Made by a program: the position numbers and the translations under genes. Shown one piece after another: positions 9,560 to 19,854 of a DNA stretch of 64,000 nucleotides (position 1 is the stretch's first letter; each line of letters starts with the position of its first letter). This stretch comes from Xenoacremonium recifei (lineage: Eukaryota > Ascomycota > Sordariomycetes > Hypocreales > Nectriaceae), in NCBI GenBank assembly GCA_012184525.1, contig WOFQ01000014.1, positions 372,001 to 436,000 on the forward strand. Reading direction: 5' to 3'. The notes under the pieces are model-generated. The model was given only the letters and a program-made list of their open reading frames with translations, was not told where the DNA came from and searched no databases.

Positions 9560-12500
9560 GATATACCAGGCGCAAAAAAAGCGAGGGGTTTAGAAGGGCA
9601 GGTAATACGGAGAGCGCTGGGGATCGTAATTAAAAGAGCGGGAACGGGCGGTTTGCGAGCGTAATCGGACGCTCTCCCGAGATGTCGGACTCGGGATGAA
9701 AACTGGGGGCTGATTCGGGACCCTTATTCGGATCGAAGGTACGAAGTAGAAATTTGGTCTTGGGATCTAGACTCCATTGCCATAGGTAATCAAAGGATAT
9801 CATGAGTTCAAGACGAGCGAAATACAGAAGTGAAAACCAAGCGATCTTAGAACAGGCGCTTTATATATAAATGTATTTCTGTGTTCGTGTCGCAATCGCT
9901 TTCGTTTTCGTGGTCTCGCGTATCAACCGGACTCGAGGTCGAGAGAATCACCTGAAGAAACTCTTGCTCGCAAAAGGCAGATATCAATTCCACGAAATAG
10001 AAATGCAAAATTCGAATCCGTCTGTCCAGCTTCCCGGCTATTGAGCATTGAGGGTCAATCATGTAGCGAGAGTCGGGTTGCCGACTTACTTGCGGATACG
10101 GCCGTCTTCGTAACCCGAACTCGTCTGTCCTAGGCTCGTACTCGGTGAATATCAAGGCTCCCGAACTATTAGACTCACCAAAAGCAGCCAGAACACTGCA
10201 ACACAGCGGGATATCATGAACAAGTGAGACCAAAGAAAATTCACAAATGGCAACTAATTGAAATTACGGAAAGAGATCCGGAGCCGGCTCGGGGGCGGAA
10301 CGGGACCCGGGGCCTTAAAAAGCGGAACTATAGAGCAGACACAAGAAGTTCGGACGGAAGGTCCATCTGCTTTCATCTCATTAACAAATAATACCACCGA
10401 CTTCCCTATGCCTCAAGGGTTATCTATTATTCATGTGTGAGTCATCTCCAATCGACGGGGTGTCAGTCAAAGACGGACGGGAAGGTGGGTGAAGTGTTGT
10501 TCAAAGTCCGTCGGACCTCTACGTAGTACAAGGCGCGTAGAACGGGTGTCTCCTTGCTCGAATAAGCTTCACAGGAGCTGCCATACATAGCGAGGCGACA
10601 AATTATGGGCGCTTCCTCTTACGCCGTCTTCATATGAGATGAGTGTGTGTAAGGGTAATAGACACCTTTCGTTTGCTGTGGGTGAATCTCCTCGAGGCGG
10701 CGGTTGGAAGAGATCTCCTAGGTCGAGCATCTCTGGTTAAGATTTACATCAAGGCGGTTGCCTTGTAAGTGTAGTGCGACGGAGGACAATTTCGAGGCGT
10801 CTAGAGCACCTACAATATGGGAAACGTCAATATCCATTGGCCATCCACCGATAAGAGTGTAGCAGTAAGACGGACAAACGAAGCCGACGACCTCCCAAGG
10901 AGATGAACTCAGGATCGCTAAACAGAACCCAGCGAGGCCCAACGTCATGGAAATAGAAAAAGGGCCCGGGGTCTGAAACAGCACTCCGGTTATGAACATG
11001 GCGGGCAGTTGGCGCTCGGAGATCCAACCGACGAATCCTTGCAAGCCACCAGGGCCGTCACAAGGCCGCCACGAGGCCGCAGTGTGGACAAAGGTGGAAT
11101 TTGTTTGGTTTGTCAAAACGCACATGTGCATTTTGGGGATTCTCCATGAATGAGAGGGTGCATCTCGTGGCTGGCCGTCCGGCAGCGGCCTGGGGATCCC
11201 AATTTCTGCTGGTGGGCTTTCGTGGCCCGAGACATGAGACGAACAGGCCAAATGGAGAGAGGCTGTCTTGCTCATGAACAACCACGAGCCTCAGCCGTCT
11301 CATAGAATACACACTTACTGAAGATGCGTTTCCCAAGATCAGGCAAACGCAATTTACTCAAAGCTGAGCCTCATTCGGGACGCCTGCCCCAAGCGCGACG
11401 CAACCCTCCATCCTGACTCTGGCCGCGCCAATTCAACGTATCGACAATTCATGTCCTCCGTGCCGAGGGCCGAACGTCATCGTAGGGTTACATCTTGTCT
11501 ACGTCGCCGGCGTTCGAGAAGCCTTGAAACGGACCCAAATGTCAAAGTGGCGTGAGTGTGATGAATCGTGCAGAAGCGAGGATCGCTGAGAGCCAACGGT
11601 TAGCCGCCGGCGCGGTTATCCAGCGACTCGCGGGGGGAGGGGGAGGCGAGGCTCGTTTGGGAGAGCGCGTCTTGGACTGACAGGGCATATCTGTAGGCAG
11701 TAAGTGTTCAGCCCAGATGATGACAAACACTGGAAGTGTCTGTTCATGGTGTTGTCCGGAATGTCACTTGCTTCCTCGTGACGATGCCCTCACAGGTGGT
11801 TGGGGTCGACGTCTGCTCCAGTCGAATCGATGGCCCAGATACAGCCCACCCAGAAAGGCAAAGTGCACAGCTGCAGAGGAACCCAACGGTCAACCCTCTT
11901 CCAGCGCATCAGCGGAGGCTGGACGTGCAGGCGACCTGTAGGCATCTCCGCTGGATCATGGATGCTTGGTTTAGGGCTGGCCGCAGAGCAGGCCGGCGGT
12001 TGCGGCCAGCCTGTCATGGCCTGCAATCTGGCGTGCGGGCAGGAGCGAGCCAGTCGGACACCTCGCCTGCCGTTTCAGACGCCATCTGCTCCTCCACCAG
12101 CCTCCTCCACTCTCTCCTCTCCAAACCCTCGGCCAGCAAACAAACTCGACGTGGAAGAACAACAACCTTGTTCTTAACCTCAAGTCGGGCTGCCAGCCAC
12201 TCAGAGATTGGCCCCTCGAGCCTCCACCAGATCCGACCCCGGCAAGCGCCCTGGTCCCGATGGCCCCCCTGATTGGCCGCGGCCGAGATGCTGGCGTCTA
12301 CGCTCCCGAGCTGCGAGATGCCCATTGGTGTCTGGCTGCTGCTATTCTGGGCGTCCGCCCTTTGCAAGGGGAGCTGCTCCGAAAGCTAGATGGCATTCCC
12401 GGGGCGCCGACCAGATCCTGGTCTGCTGCAAGCCATCCCGGGATGGCTAGGCGTGGACGCCGTTCAGCTGGTAGTGGCGGCGTGTAAGCCCGCGATGGTT

Positions 12501-12739
12501 GTTCATATAACTTTTCGCCAGGCCGCCACCGACGCAGTTCCAAGTCTTGAAAGCTTCAGCCTTTCTTCCCTTTGGTCTTGTTGTTATTGTCTTTCTGGGA
12601 ATTTGATTCTCATTGCTTACTTGTTGGGCCGATGTGCTGGACACTGGCCATGCGGATAACGAACCAACAATAGCCATTTCCGCGACCACCCTCCAACCCT
12701 CTCCGAGACCTCATCCTCCCTCCCTCGTGATCAGACACC
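9560..12739. other. 3.2-kb gene-free region between ERG2 and the first cysteine-rich membrane protein
   Basis: No gene could be supported. The largest frame is 187 codons on the minus strand (10718-11281). It has one hydrophobic part but no recognised motif, no intron structure and no good start. Several short overlapping frames between 11700 and 12660 on both strands look like GC-rich chance frames. The last few hundred bases are probably the promoter and leader of the gene at 12740. Confidence 0.5.
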
Positions 12740-14377
12740 ATGGTCCCCTCAATATTACCCACAGCTCTGATGCTGGTGGCTCTGGCTCAAATATTCAACT
12801 CTGTGTCTGCTTTGCAAGTAGCTCCAGGCTCCTCATGTGCTACGCTGTGCATGGATCAGGGATCCCACAACGGCTTTGATCCCAATGCCTCGAACACCAA
12901 CGCCTCCGACATAGTCTGCTTGGACAAGGAGTACACTAGCAGTGCTGTGGGAATCAAGTACAAGAGTTGCTTGGAGTGCCTACAGAAGAGTCAGAAGGTC
13001 AACGGGTCCGAATCAGATTTGCACTGGTATTTCTGTATGTCAATCCCGGCCGGCACGAGACTGTCTCCAGATGCACCAAGAATACTAACCTTGCAAAGAT
13101 AACTTGAGATACTCGATCGACACCTGTCTCTACTCGATCCCTGAAGGCCCTGTTGATACCGACGTTGACTCGCCTTGCGTCACTAACTATGCCTGTGGAC
13201 CTTTGAAGGATGCTCTTACATCCGACAACCTCACCTCAACGGGCAATGACACCTACGGATACTGCTCAGCAGATAACAGCGAATTTATGAGCAGCCAGTT
13301 GAGTTCCTGCATTAGCTGTCTTCAAAGCAGCGGTAATCAAGTCTACCTTTCCAACTGTAAGTCAATCGCCATCTTGCTCGCCAATTTATCTAACAGTCTT
13401 CAGTCATGATTGCTCTTGAAGCCGGTTGTGAACAGAAACCCGACCCCGGTAGTCTTATCAGCCTCAGTGGTGTACTTTTCTCGACGGATGCGGTCAATAT
13501 TACGACGCCTGCAAAGAACATCGAGGACGAACCCAAAGGGGCTGGCTCCTCAACAATGACCACTGGCACCATCGTGGGTATTGCCGTCGGTGGAGGCCTT
13601 GCACTCATCGGTGCTATAGCCCTCTTCGTCGTCTACCGCCGCAAGAATAAGAAGCAGCGATACGACGAAAAGTATGGCTACTACGGAAACAAATCCGAGT
13701 CGCCAGAACCCCTCTTCCCTCCCCAGAACACCCAAATGTCTGCATCCCTGCGATCATACGGCAGTAGTGGCCCCTCGAGAGACAAGGGGAACATGACAAC
13801 GGGCGAATACTACGATAGGCTAGAACGAGAGGCCAACACGGGAGGCCGACGCGCCTACCATTACGACCCTCGCAGCCGGGCACGCGGCCCCATGGGAGCC
13901 CTCCCGACTCACCCTGCCTACATGCCCCGGGCCATCTCCCGAAATTCTCAAAACCCTTCCTCCAACCCTACCCCGGAACCGGCTTCCATCCACCAGCGCA
14001 GCCGCTCCAACACCCCCGACTCCTACCCCCTCCCTTCCTATCCTGCCCCAGCTGCCACCGAGCAGCCATCCGCCTCTGTTCCGCCCCCTCCCCGCGGCCC
14101 TCCTCCGCCCAAGGTCCCCTCCCTCATCATGCCCCTGGCTTCCAAGTTGCGTCTGCCTCGGAAGTACGTCCCACCAAAGGTGGTCGTCACGGGGCCCGAG
14201 GGCGCGGAAGAGGATGAGATCGAGATCTCGGGGCCTATCATGACTTCCGATGAGCGCTTCCAGGATAAGCCGCTCGCGGGCGGTGTCGTCTATGCGGACC
14301 AGGCGCCGAATCGGCCTACAGGCACTGGAAGTAATGTGCCGATAGGGAGTGGCAAGAGCACGCTCTACGGATACTGA
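12740..14377 (+). CDS. 12-Cys type I membrane protein, paralogue A
   Basis: Function unknown. Exons 12740-13034, 13099-13356 and 13404-14377 give 508 residues. A signal peptide covers ~1-24. The ectodomain (~25-239) has 12 cysteines in the order C-x3-C, C, C-x2-C, C, C, C, C, C-x2-C, C, with several N-glycosylation sequons. One membrane helix follows at ~240-262 (IVGIAVGGGLALIGAIALFV), then a basic stop-transfer (YRRKNKKQ) and a ~240-residue proline-rich tail with runs such as PPPPRGPPPP that could bind SH3 domains. Intron 1 falls inside the Tyr of YNLRY, intron 2 just before the ALEAGCEQKP block. Both positions match the genes at 41523 and 48248. The layout recalls cell-wall sensors, but I see no WSC consensus. 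Confidence 0.85.
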
Positions 14378-14662
14378 TGCGGGACCAGTACTGGGATACA
14401 ATAGTCTTTTGATATTAGTTTAGGTATGGATATTCACACGGCATGAACAGGAGTTTGGATAACAAGGTATTGGACAAATGTCGTAAACTTTGGCAATCAG
14501 GGCACATAGGTTTACAAGCACGGAGTTGGAGGTATTCGAGACTGAATGGTATTATTCGTAATGCATCAATTCGACGATATGCTTCGTTATGATATGATAT
14601 GATGTTCTTGTCTATGAATCCGTTCGCAATAATCATGACAGCCACTGACACGTGGACGTATT

Positions 14663-15881
14663 TCAGCCCAGGCGGTGTCCCGGGCCACGTGCTCGCCACG
14701 AGTCCGGGAGGGGACCCCTTGAAGCTCCCGTGCTGCTTCCTGTGGCCTGATCCCCAGGTCTGATGGCAGTGCCGAATCCTCTCTCAAGGATACGCGGAGT
14801 CTGAACGAGACGGAGCAGCCAGTTCGGTGTCGCCAAGATGTTGAAGCCACCGCCAAATTCAGGCCATAGTCGTGTCAGGAAATCATACAAGTGCGCCGCC
14901 AAAAGACCCTCGAGCTCGAGTAGCATCGTCATGTAGCCGCCGGGGAACAATAGATTGACGAGGATCATGGCAACGGGGGTCAGCTGAGCTGGGATGGTGA
15001 TGAAGTAGAAGCTAGCCTTCATGCCACGCTGGTCTTGAGTTACGGTGTAGACCATAGCGAGGATGAGTGCGCGAATGTAGAAGAGGAAGTTGAAGCCAGC
15101 GAAGTAGTCAATGACCTAGGACATTCTGTTAATACCCGGGGTTTACAAACGAAAAACATAAGACGGGAACAGAGATGTAGAAATGTAGGACGCTTAAAAA
15201 CCGCCCGAGTGAAAGAGAAACCACACGAGTCATCCATAATACGCCCACCATGCCTACACCGCAGACTAAGCCCTGATTGCGAATGATGAGCCGTCCGAAG
15301 TGCAGGGGTAATCTTCCTCATTTCCAGGAACCGTGATAGCTGTAGAGGCAAAGCACTACCCGGGCAGATATATGAGGGGTTTAGAAAAGAAAAGAAAGAT
15401 ACGTCTATAGAAAACGGCAAGGTAGAAGCCTTGGGTGCAACAGGATAGGACTGGGCGCAGTATGTAGAGACAAAGAGCCTTTGTTGAGGCTGGGAGCTTA
15501 CCAGAATCGTGGACGAGACAAACAAGAGATACCACACGAGATCAGCTTTTCGCGGGAAGCGAGGGTGTCCCATCTCCAACTGCCTCATGTAGTTGAAAAG
15601 AAAGTAGGTGTCAAATAGCAACCCGATGCCTCCACCGGTAATGAAGAAGCACGTTACAAGTCGCCATAGTTGAGGTGGGAACTTCCAGAGAAAGTACGGG
15701 TGGAAGAGAAAGTAGTTTTGCGAGATAACGCCTAGAACGCAGGCAACAGAGAGTCCGAAGGTGAGGGTAGCAGCCGTCCTAGATAACAGCAGTCAGTATC
15801 CGTTGTCATGTGCGTCTGAGAAGAGTAAACAAACCTAGCCATGGGCGGCGTCTGCCAGTACGCGTCCGAGAGGCTCTCCAT
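14663..15881 (-). CDS. Derlin (Der1-like ER-associated degradation protein)
   Basis: A rhomboid pseudoprotease of the ER membrane that helps move misfolded proteins out for degradation. Exons 15835-15881, 15502-15778 and 14663-15115 give 258 residues. The N-terminus MESLSDAYWQTPPMARTAAT is typical of Derlins. Conserved blocks follow: FPPQLWRLVTCFFITGG, GLLFDTYFLFNYMRQLE, then after intron 2 DYFAGFNFLFYIRALILAMV and the lumen-side GGYMT motif. Multiple hydrophobic helices are present. The tail after ~215 is Gly/Arg/Pro-rich. Intron 2 is 386 nt, far longer than others here, and is open in the exon-2 frame. The sequence does not tell whether this is the Der1-type or Dfm1-type member, so no symbol is given. 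Confidence 0.88.
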
Positions 15882-16448
15882 GATGGGCAACTTTGCTCCA
15901 GCAATTGAGTGCGACGGGATGGCGAGGTGGCAGAGTCAAGGACACCAAAGGACAAAGCACGTCGAGCGGAAGCTTCAGCAGGTGTTATGAGCGGAAGGAA
16001 ACACCGGGTGATGCGGCACCAGGCAACGATGTACGTGGACTCATCGTTGACGGTTGCGTGGCATCTTCAGCAGAAGAGGAACAGACAAAGTCTATGGGAG
16101 GGGCGGTGCAGGGAAGAGTTTTGTAGCGGAAGCCGGTGGAAGCTGGCGATGCTTGTAGGGGGGTGGAACGGCTTAACGGGGCGTTAGGTAAGGCGGGACG
16201 CGGTCGGCGACCACCCGGCCTGGCTGGGCTGTTTAGCGTCGCCGGCCGTCATGGATAACGGGGAGGTTCGTCACTCGCAGCGGGGCCAAAACGTGCCTTC
16301 GTATCTTTTTGAGATGGACGATATTATGGTCTGATGACTTCCAATTGAGTAGAATCTCTCTCTTCTTTTTGAAGCATTAATCCAGTAACCCGGACTCGTC
16401 GCAAAGTCACAACCCTTCATTGCGGAATATTCATGCACCACCGCCAAA
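15882..16448. other. Divergent promoter region Derlin / small membrane protein
   Basis: A 567-bp region between two divergent genes. No gene supported. Confidence 0.55.
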
Positions 16449-16846
16449 ATGCGGACCGATAATGCTCGGACCGGCAACCTGATGAAGAGCGAGGAGGCCA
16501 GCGACGCCGCCTGGGAAGCCGGCAAGGGCGCCCTCATCGGCGCGGCCAAATGGGGTGCCGGCGCGGCGCTGCTTGCGGGAGCTGGCTGGGTGTGGTCGCC
16601 CATCTACCGCGGCACGACGATCCAGTTCAAAGTGTACGGGCCTCATGACCTGATGATGAAGAGAAACTCATGGCTCACGCGATCTCTAGCTACCTGCAGA
16701 TGTCCGGCATGGTGCTGGGCGGCATGATTGAGGCGGATTGGCGGTTGAGGCAGTACGAGCATCAGATGAGGATGCAGCGGAGGGTGATGAGGGAGAAGGC
16801 CAAGTGGGATCGGTATGAGGAGGAGTACATCAAGGGCGGGAAGTGA
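16449..16846 (+). CDS. Small conserved-looking membrane protein (113 aa)
   Basis: Exons 16449-16633 and 16690-16846 flank a 56-nt intron; splicing restores FKVYLQMSGMVLGGMIEADW, a continuous, fungal-conserved-looking block. Residues ~28-52 (GALIGAAKWGAGAALLAGAG) are small-residue rich and hydrophobic, followed by SPIYRG and a second weakly hydrophobic part at ~62-75. The C-terminus is a charged helix rich in Arg, Met and Glu. The layout (two short helices around a conserved R/G turn, then a coiled coil) resembles small mitochondrial inner-membrane proteins such as the HIG1 type, but I cannot assign it. The gene is convergent with RFC4. Confidence 0.72.
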
Positions 16847-17031
16847 GTGAGAGAGCAGGACTCTCACACCATGGTCCATCGTTGCAGCAAATTGCTATCA
16901 CACGGACGTGTAACATTACAGAGATCTCTTTTTTGTTTGTACACCTCGCTTGTACAGAACCCTTCCCGGCCTAACTCCAACGCCAAAATATATGCAATCC
17001 GCCATGTGCGTGCGTCTCATGAACCGATTCC

Positions 17032-18220
17032 TCACGACGAAGACACCTGGAACCGCCTCGGGTCCATGTTGATCTTGCATAACCGCGCCACACACCCGCT
17101 GAGCTGGAGCAGCGTCTGCACGCCCTCCAGGATCTTCATGTGCGTGAAGCCAATCTCCTTGATGAACTCCAGCTTAGAATGCTCAGGTAGCGGCATAGTC
17201 TTGGTTACCTTGAACATGGTGCTAATAATGTCGTGGCTCGAATAACCAAGATTCCAGAGCTCCTTGAGTACGTCCAATGCCGGCTCGATCTTGCCCTCGT
17301 AGCAGGCCTTCAGCATCGCCTGCACCTTGATTGGGTGCGGTGCGTCCACCACCTTGAACACGTTGTCGCCGGATACGAAGCCGAAGCCGGCATATGTGGA
17401 CTGCAGGTTGTTGATAGCTTGGCGCATATCGCCCTCTGCGCTGAAGACCAACGCTGCGAGACCTTCGTCGCTGTATTCGACCTTTTCCGCCTTGATAATC
17501 TGCATCAACCGCGTCACCACTTGCTCGTCGGTCAGCTTGGCGTAGCGAAGGATGGCGCATCGTGACTGGAGCGGTTCGATAATCTTGTTCGACTGGTTAC
17601 AGGCAAATGCAAATCGCGTCGTGTTGGAGTAAATTTCCATCGTTCGTCGTAGAGCCTGTTGGGCACCGGAGGTCATGCTGTCGGCTTCGTCGAGGATAAC
17701 TAGCTTATGTCGCCCAGGCGGGAGGGTGACCTTTTTCTGCGCAAAACCCTTGATTCGGTTCCGCACCACATCGATACCTATAAGGAGCAGTCAATATTTG
17801 TGTGTTGTGCTGGAACCATTTTATGTGTCGGCGCACCTCGTTCATCACTTGCGTTGAGCTCCAGCACGGCCTCCTTGTATGATTCTCCCAACAGCTGCCT
17901 CGCCAGACACAGAACGCTGGTCGTCTTTCCAATTCCTGGCATGCCCGAGATAATCACATGGGGCATGTTGCCCTCCTTTGCAATAATCTTTAATCGCTCA
18001 ATTGTCTCTGTGTTACCGACAACATCGTCGAGGAATACCGGCCGGTACTTTTCAACCCTGCATCTCTTCCCCGTTAACAAGCTGAATCTCCAATGGCGGG
18101 GCCCGGCGGTGTTTACCAAGGCAATTCGTAGTTTGTCGATCCATTTGCGGTTGGAGCCAAAGCTGCTTTGGAAGCAGCATTTGATGCTTCGCCCCTTTCT
18201 TCTGGTTTGTTGGCCGTCAT
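17032..18220 (-). CDS. RFC4: Replication factor C subunit 4 (clamp loader)
   Basis: A small subunit of the RFC clamp loader, which loads PCNA at primer ends in the nucleus; it corresponds to yeast Rfc4 and human RFC2. Exons 18117-18220, 17837-18057 and 17032-17777 give 356 residues. The AAA+ motifs are intact: VEKYRP near residue 36, Walker A GMPGIGKT (73-80), Walker B LVILDEAD (134-141), the arginine finger motif SRC (180-182) and the downstream blocks EGDMRQAINNLQ and LEFIKEIGFTHMKI. The start at 18220 gives a short Ala/Asn-rich leader before NYELPWVEKYRP. The gene is divergent from FCF1; ACGCGT-type sites lie within 100 bp of its start. Confidence 0.95.
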
Positions 18221-18596
18221 TTTGGATGTGGGAGGCCAGAAGACGGACAGATGGTGGGTGATGGGCGTCACTAAGAATCAGAATATCACTTTACGCGGTT
18301 CCGGAGGGAAGACGCGTCGTGGATTTTGGATTTGGCGTCGGCCATGTGGTCCGTGCGTTGCTCGGGATGACCCCACCATGGCCACCGCCTTTCTTATCGG
18401 CTGGCAAAATCCGTATCGCCAAAACAACTTTTTGAGCTGGTCGATTGTAGAGAAGCGCAAGACATAATACCCAATAAGCCCAACGAGAAGATACCAAATT
18501 CCCGAATACCATTACAACGGCTAGAAGAACGAATCCACGAATACAAGCCCTGCGCCAGTCGAATACGAGCCACTCACAGAGTCTTTTCCCGACACC
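18221..18596. promoter_or_regulatory. Divergent promoter RFC4/FCF1
   Basis: A 376-bp shared region between a DNA replication gene and a ribosome biogenesis gene. It holds one ACGCGT and one ACGCG near the RFC4 side. Confidence 0.6.
18293..18317. promoter_or_regulatory. MCB-type (MluI cell-cycle box) sites upstream of RFC4
   Basis: ACGCGG at 18293-18298 and a perfect palindromic ACGCGT at 18312-18317 lie 73 and 92 bp before the RFC4 ATG. In yeasts the MBF factor uses ACGCGT to drive DNA replication genes at G1/S. Binding here is inferred. Confidence 0.4.
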
Positions 18597-19359
18597 ATGG
18601 GTGTCGCAAAGAAAACTAGAAAATTCGCACAGGTCTGTCTATCTTTAGTTGCCAAAAAGCCCAGCTTTGACGTACTAACAACGGTTCCTGACACAGGTCA
18701 AGCGAGTCCTCGGTCGGCGCGATGATCGATTGAAGGAGAACAAAGTCAAGGCTGAGCTGGCTGCGAAGGAGAAAGCTAGGAAGACGGTCAACGGCGAACT
18801 CGTTCGAGAAGCGCCCCAGATGCCCAGTCACATGTACTTCCAACACAACGAAGCACTTGTTCCTCCCTACAACGTCCTTGGTAAGATCCCTTGAATTAAT
18901 GTAAGGAAGGGGCTAGGGCTGATTTCTTGACTAGTCGACACCAACTTTCTATCTCACACAGTCCAACGGAAGCTCTCGCTATTAGACTCGATGATGGACT
19001 GCTTGTACGCTAAGTGCAACCCCATTATCACATCTTGTGTGGTATGCTCAGAACTTTCTTTTGGGGGGGTTTCATGCTGATTCTTGCAGATGAGCGAACT
19101 GGAGAAACTTGGTCCGAAATACAGACTGGCATTACGGGTGGCCCGAGACGAGCGGTGGCAGCGGCTGGAGTGCGATCACAAGGGAACGTATGCCGACGAC
19201 TGCATACATACACGAGTCACACAAAATCGAATCTACATCGTGGGAACGAACGATAAGGCGCTGAAGCAACGGCTAAGGAAGATTCCTGGCGTGCCGATTA
19301 TGAGCGTCGCGAGAGGCAAGTATGTAATTGAGAGGCTGCCAGGCGCACCGGACTCTTAA
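18597..19359 (+). CDS. FCF1: Fcf1/Utp24 PIN-domain endonuclease of the SSU processome
   Basis: Cleaves pre-rRNA at sites leading to the 18S 5' end in the nucleolus. Four exons (18597-18632, 18697-18880, 18935-19041, 19090-19359) give 198 residues, close to yeast Fcf1. The start MGVAKKTRKFAQVKRVL is typical. Conserved blocks are NEALVPPYNVLVDTNFL, DCLYAKCNPIITSCVMSELE, HKGTYADDCI, GTNDKALKQRLRKIPGVPIM and YVIERLP. The acidic PIN residues are in place: Asp in VDTN (~75), Glu in MSELEKLG, Asp in YADD and Asp in TNDK. All four exons are needed to rebuild the family sequence. The promoter is shared with RFC4. Confidence 0.95.
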
Positions 19360-19854
19360 AAAAAGGAATGAATTTCATGTAATTACGGGGATTTGCGCAT
19401 GCGATCACTGGTTTGAATGATTTGTATATATGCTCATTTCACCCCTTTATCAATTTTCAACAGCTTTATTAGCAATCGAGTCAGTTAGAGGGACGGATCC
19501 GCTAGTTGTGAACTGATGAACGCTTCCAGATAGCTCGTGGGTTTAAGCGACGCTATCGCCGATCCTACGCCACGAGCTGCATGCAGGATTCTACTGGCGC
19601 CAGTAGGCTCTCAACGTGACGCGGTCCGAATTTATTAGCTACAGCATCTCGAATCCTCCTCTCCAGTCGGTTCAAGGCGGGACGACTCCGTAATTTCGTC
19701 AAGCACAACTGCATAGGGCTGAGTCGCTCGACCAACTTCTGGCCTATCTCACCTGTACATTATCTGCCCGCAGCTGAGCTTCTCCAACGCCGTCCCGCTC
19801 GACTGAGGTCATCCTCATCCCCTCATCCCACCTCGTCTCAGTTCCCCCGCTGTC
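19360..19854. other. Intergenic region FCF1 / Zn2Cys6 factor
   Basis: Holds the 3' end of FCF1 and the promoter of the regulator. C/T-rich just before 19855. No gene seen. Confidence 0.6.

Noticed and set aside
10718..11281. 187-codon minus-strand frame with a hydrophobic stretch between ERG2 and paralogue A
   Set aside because: No recognised motif, no clear intron or promoter, and low codon-bias quality. It cannot be excluded but is not supported.
16643..16879. 78-codon minus-strand frame between the small membrane protein and RFC4
   Set aside because: Antisense to exon 2 of the small membrane protein, Leu/Pro/His-rich without content.
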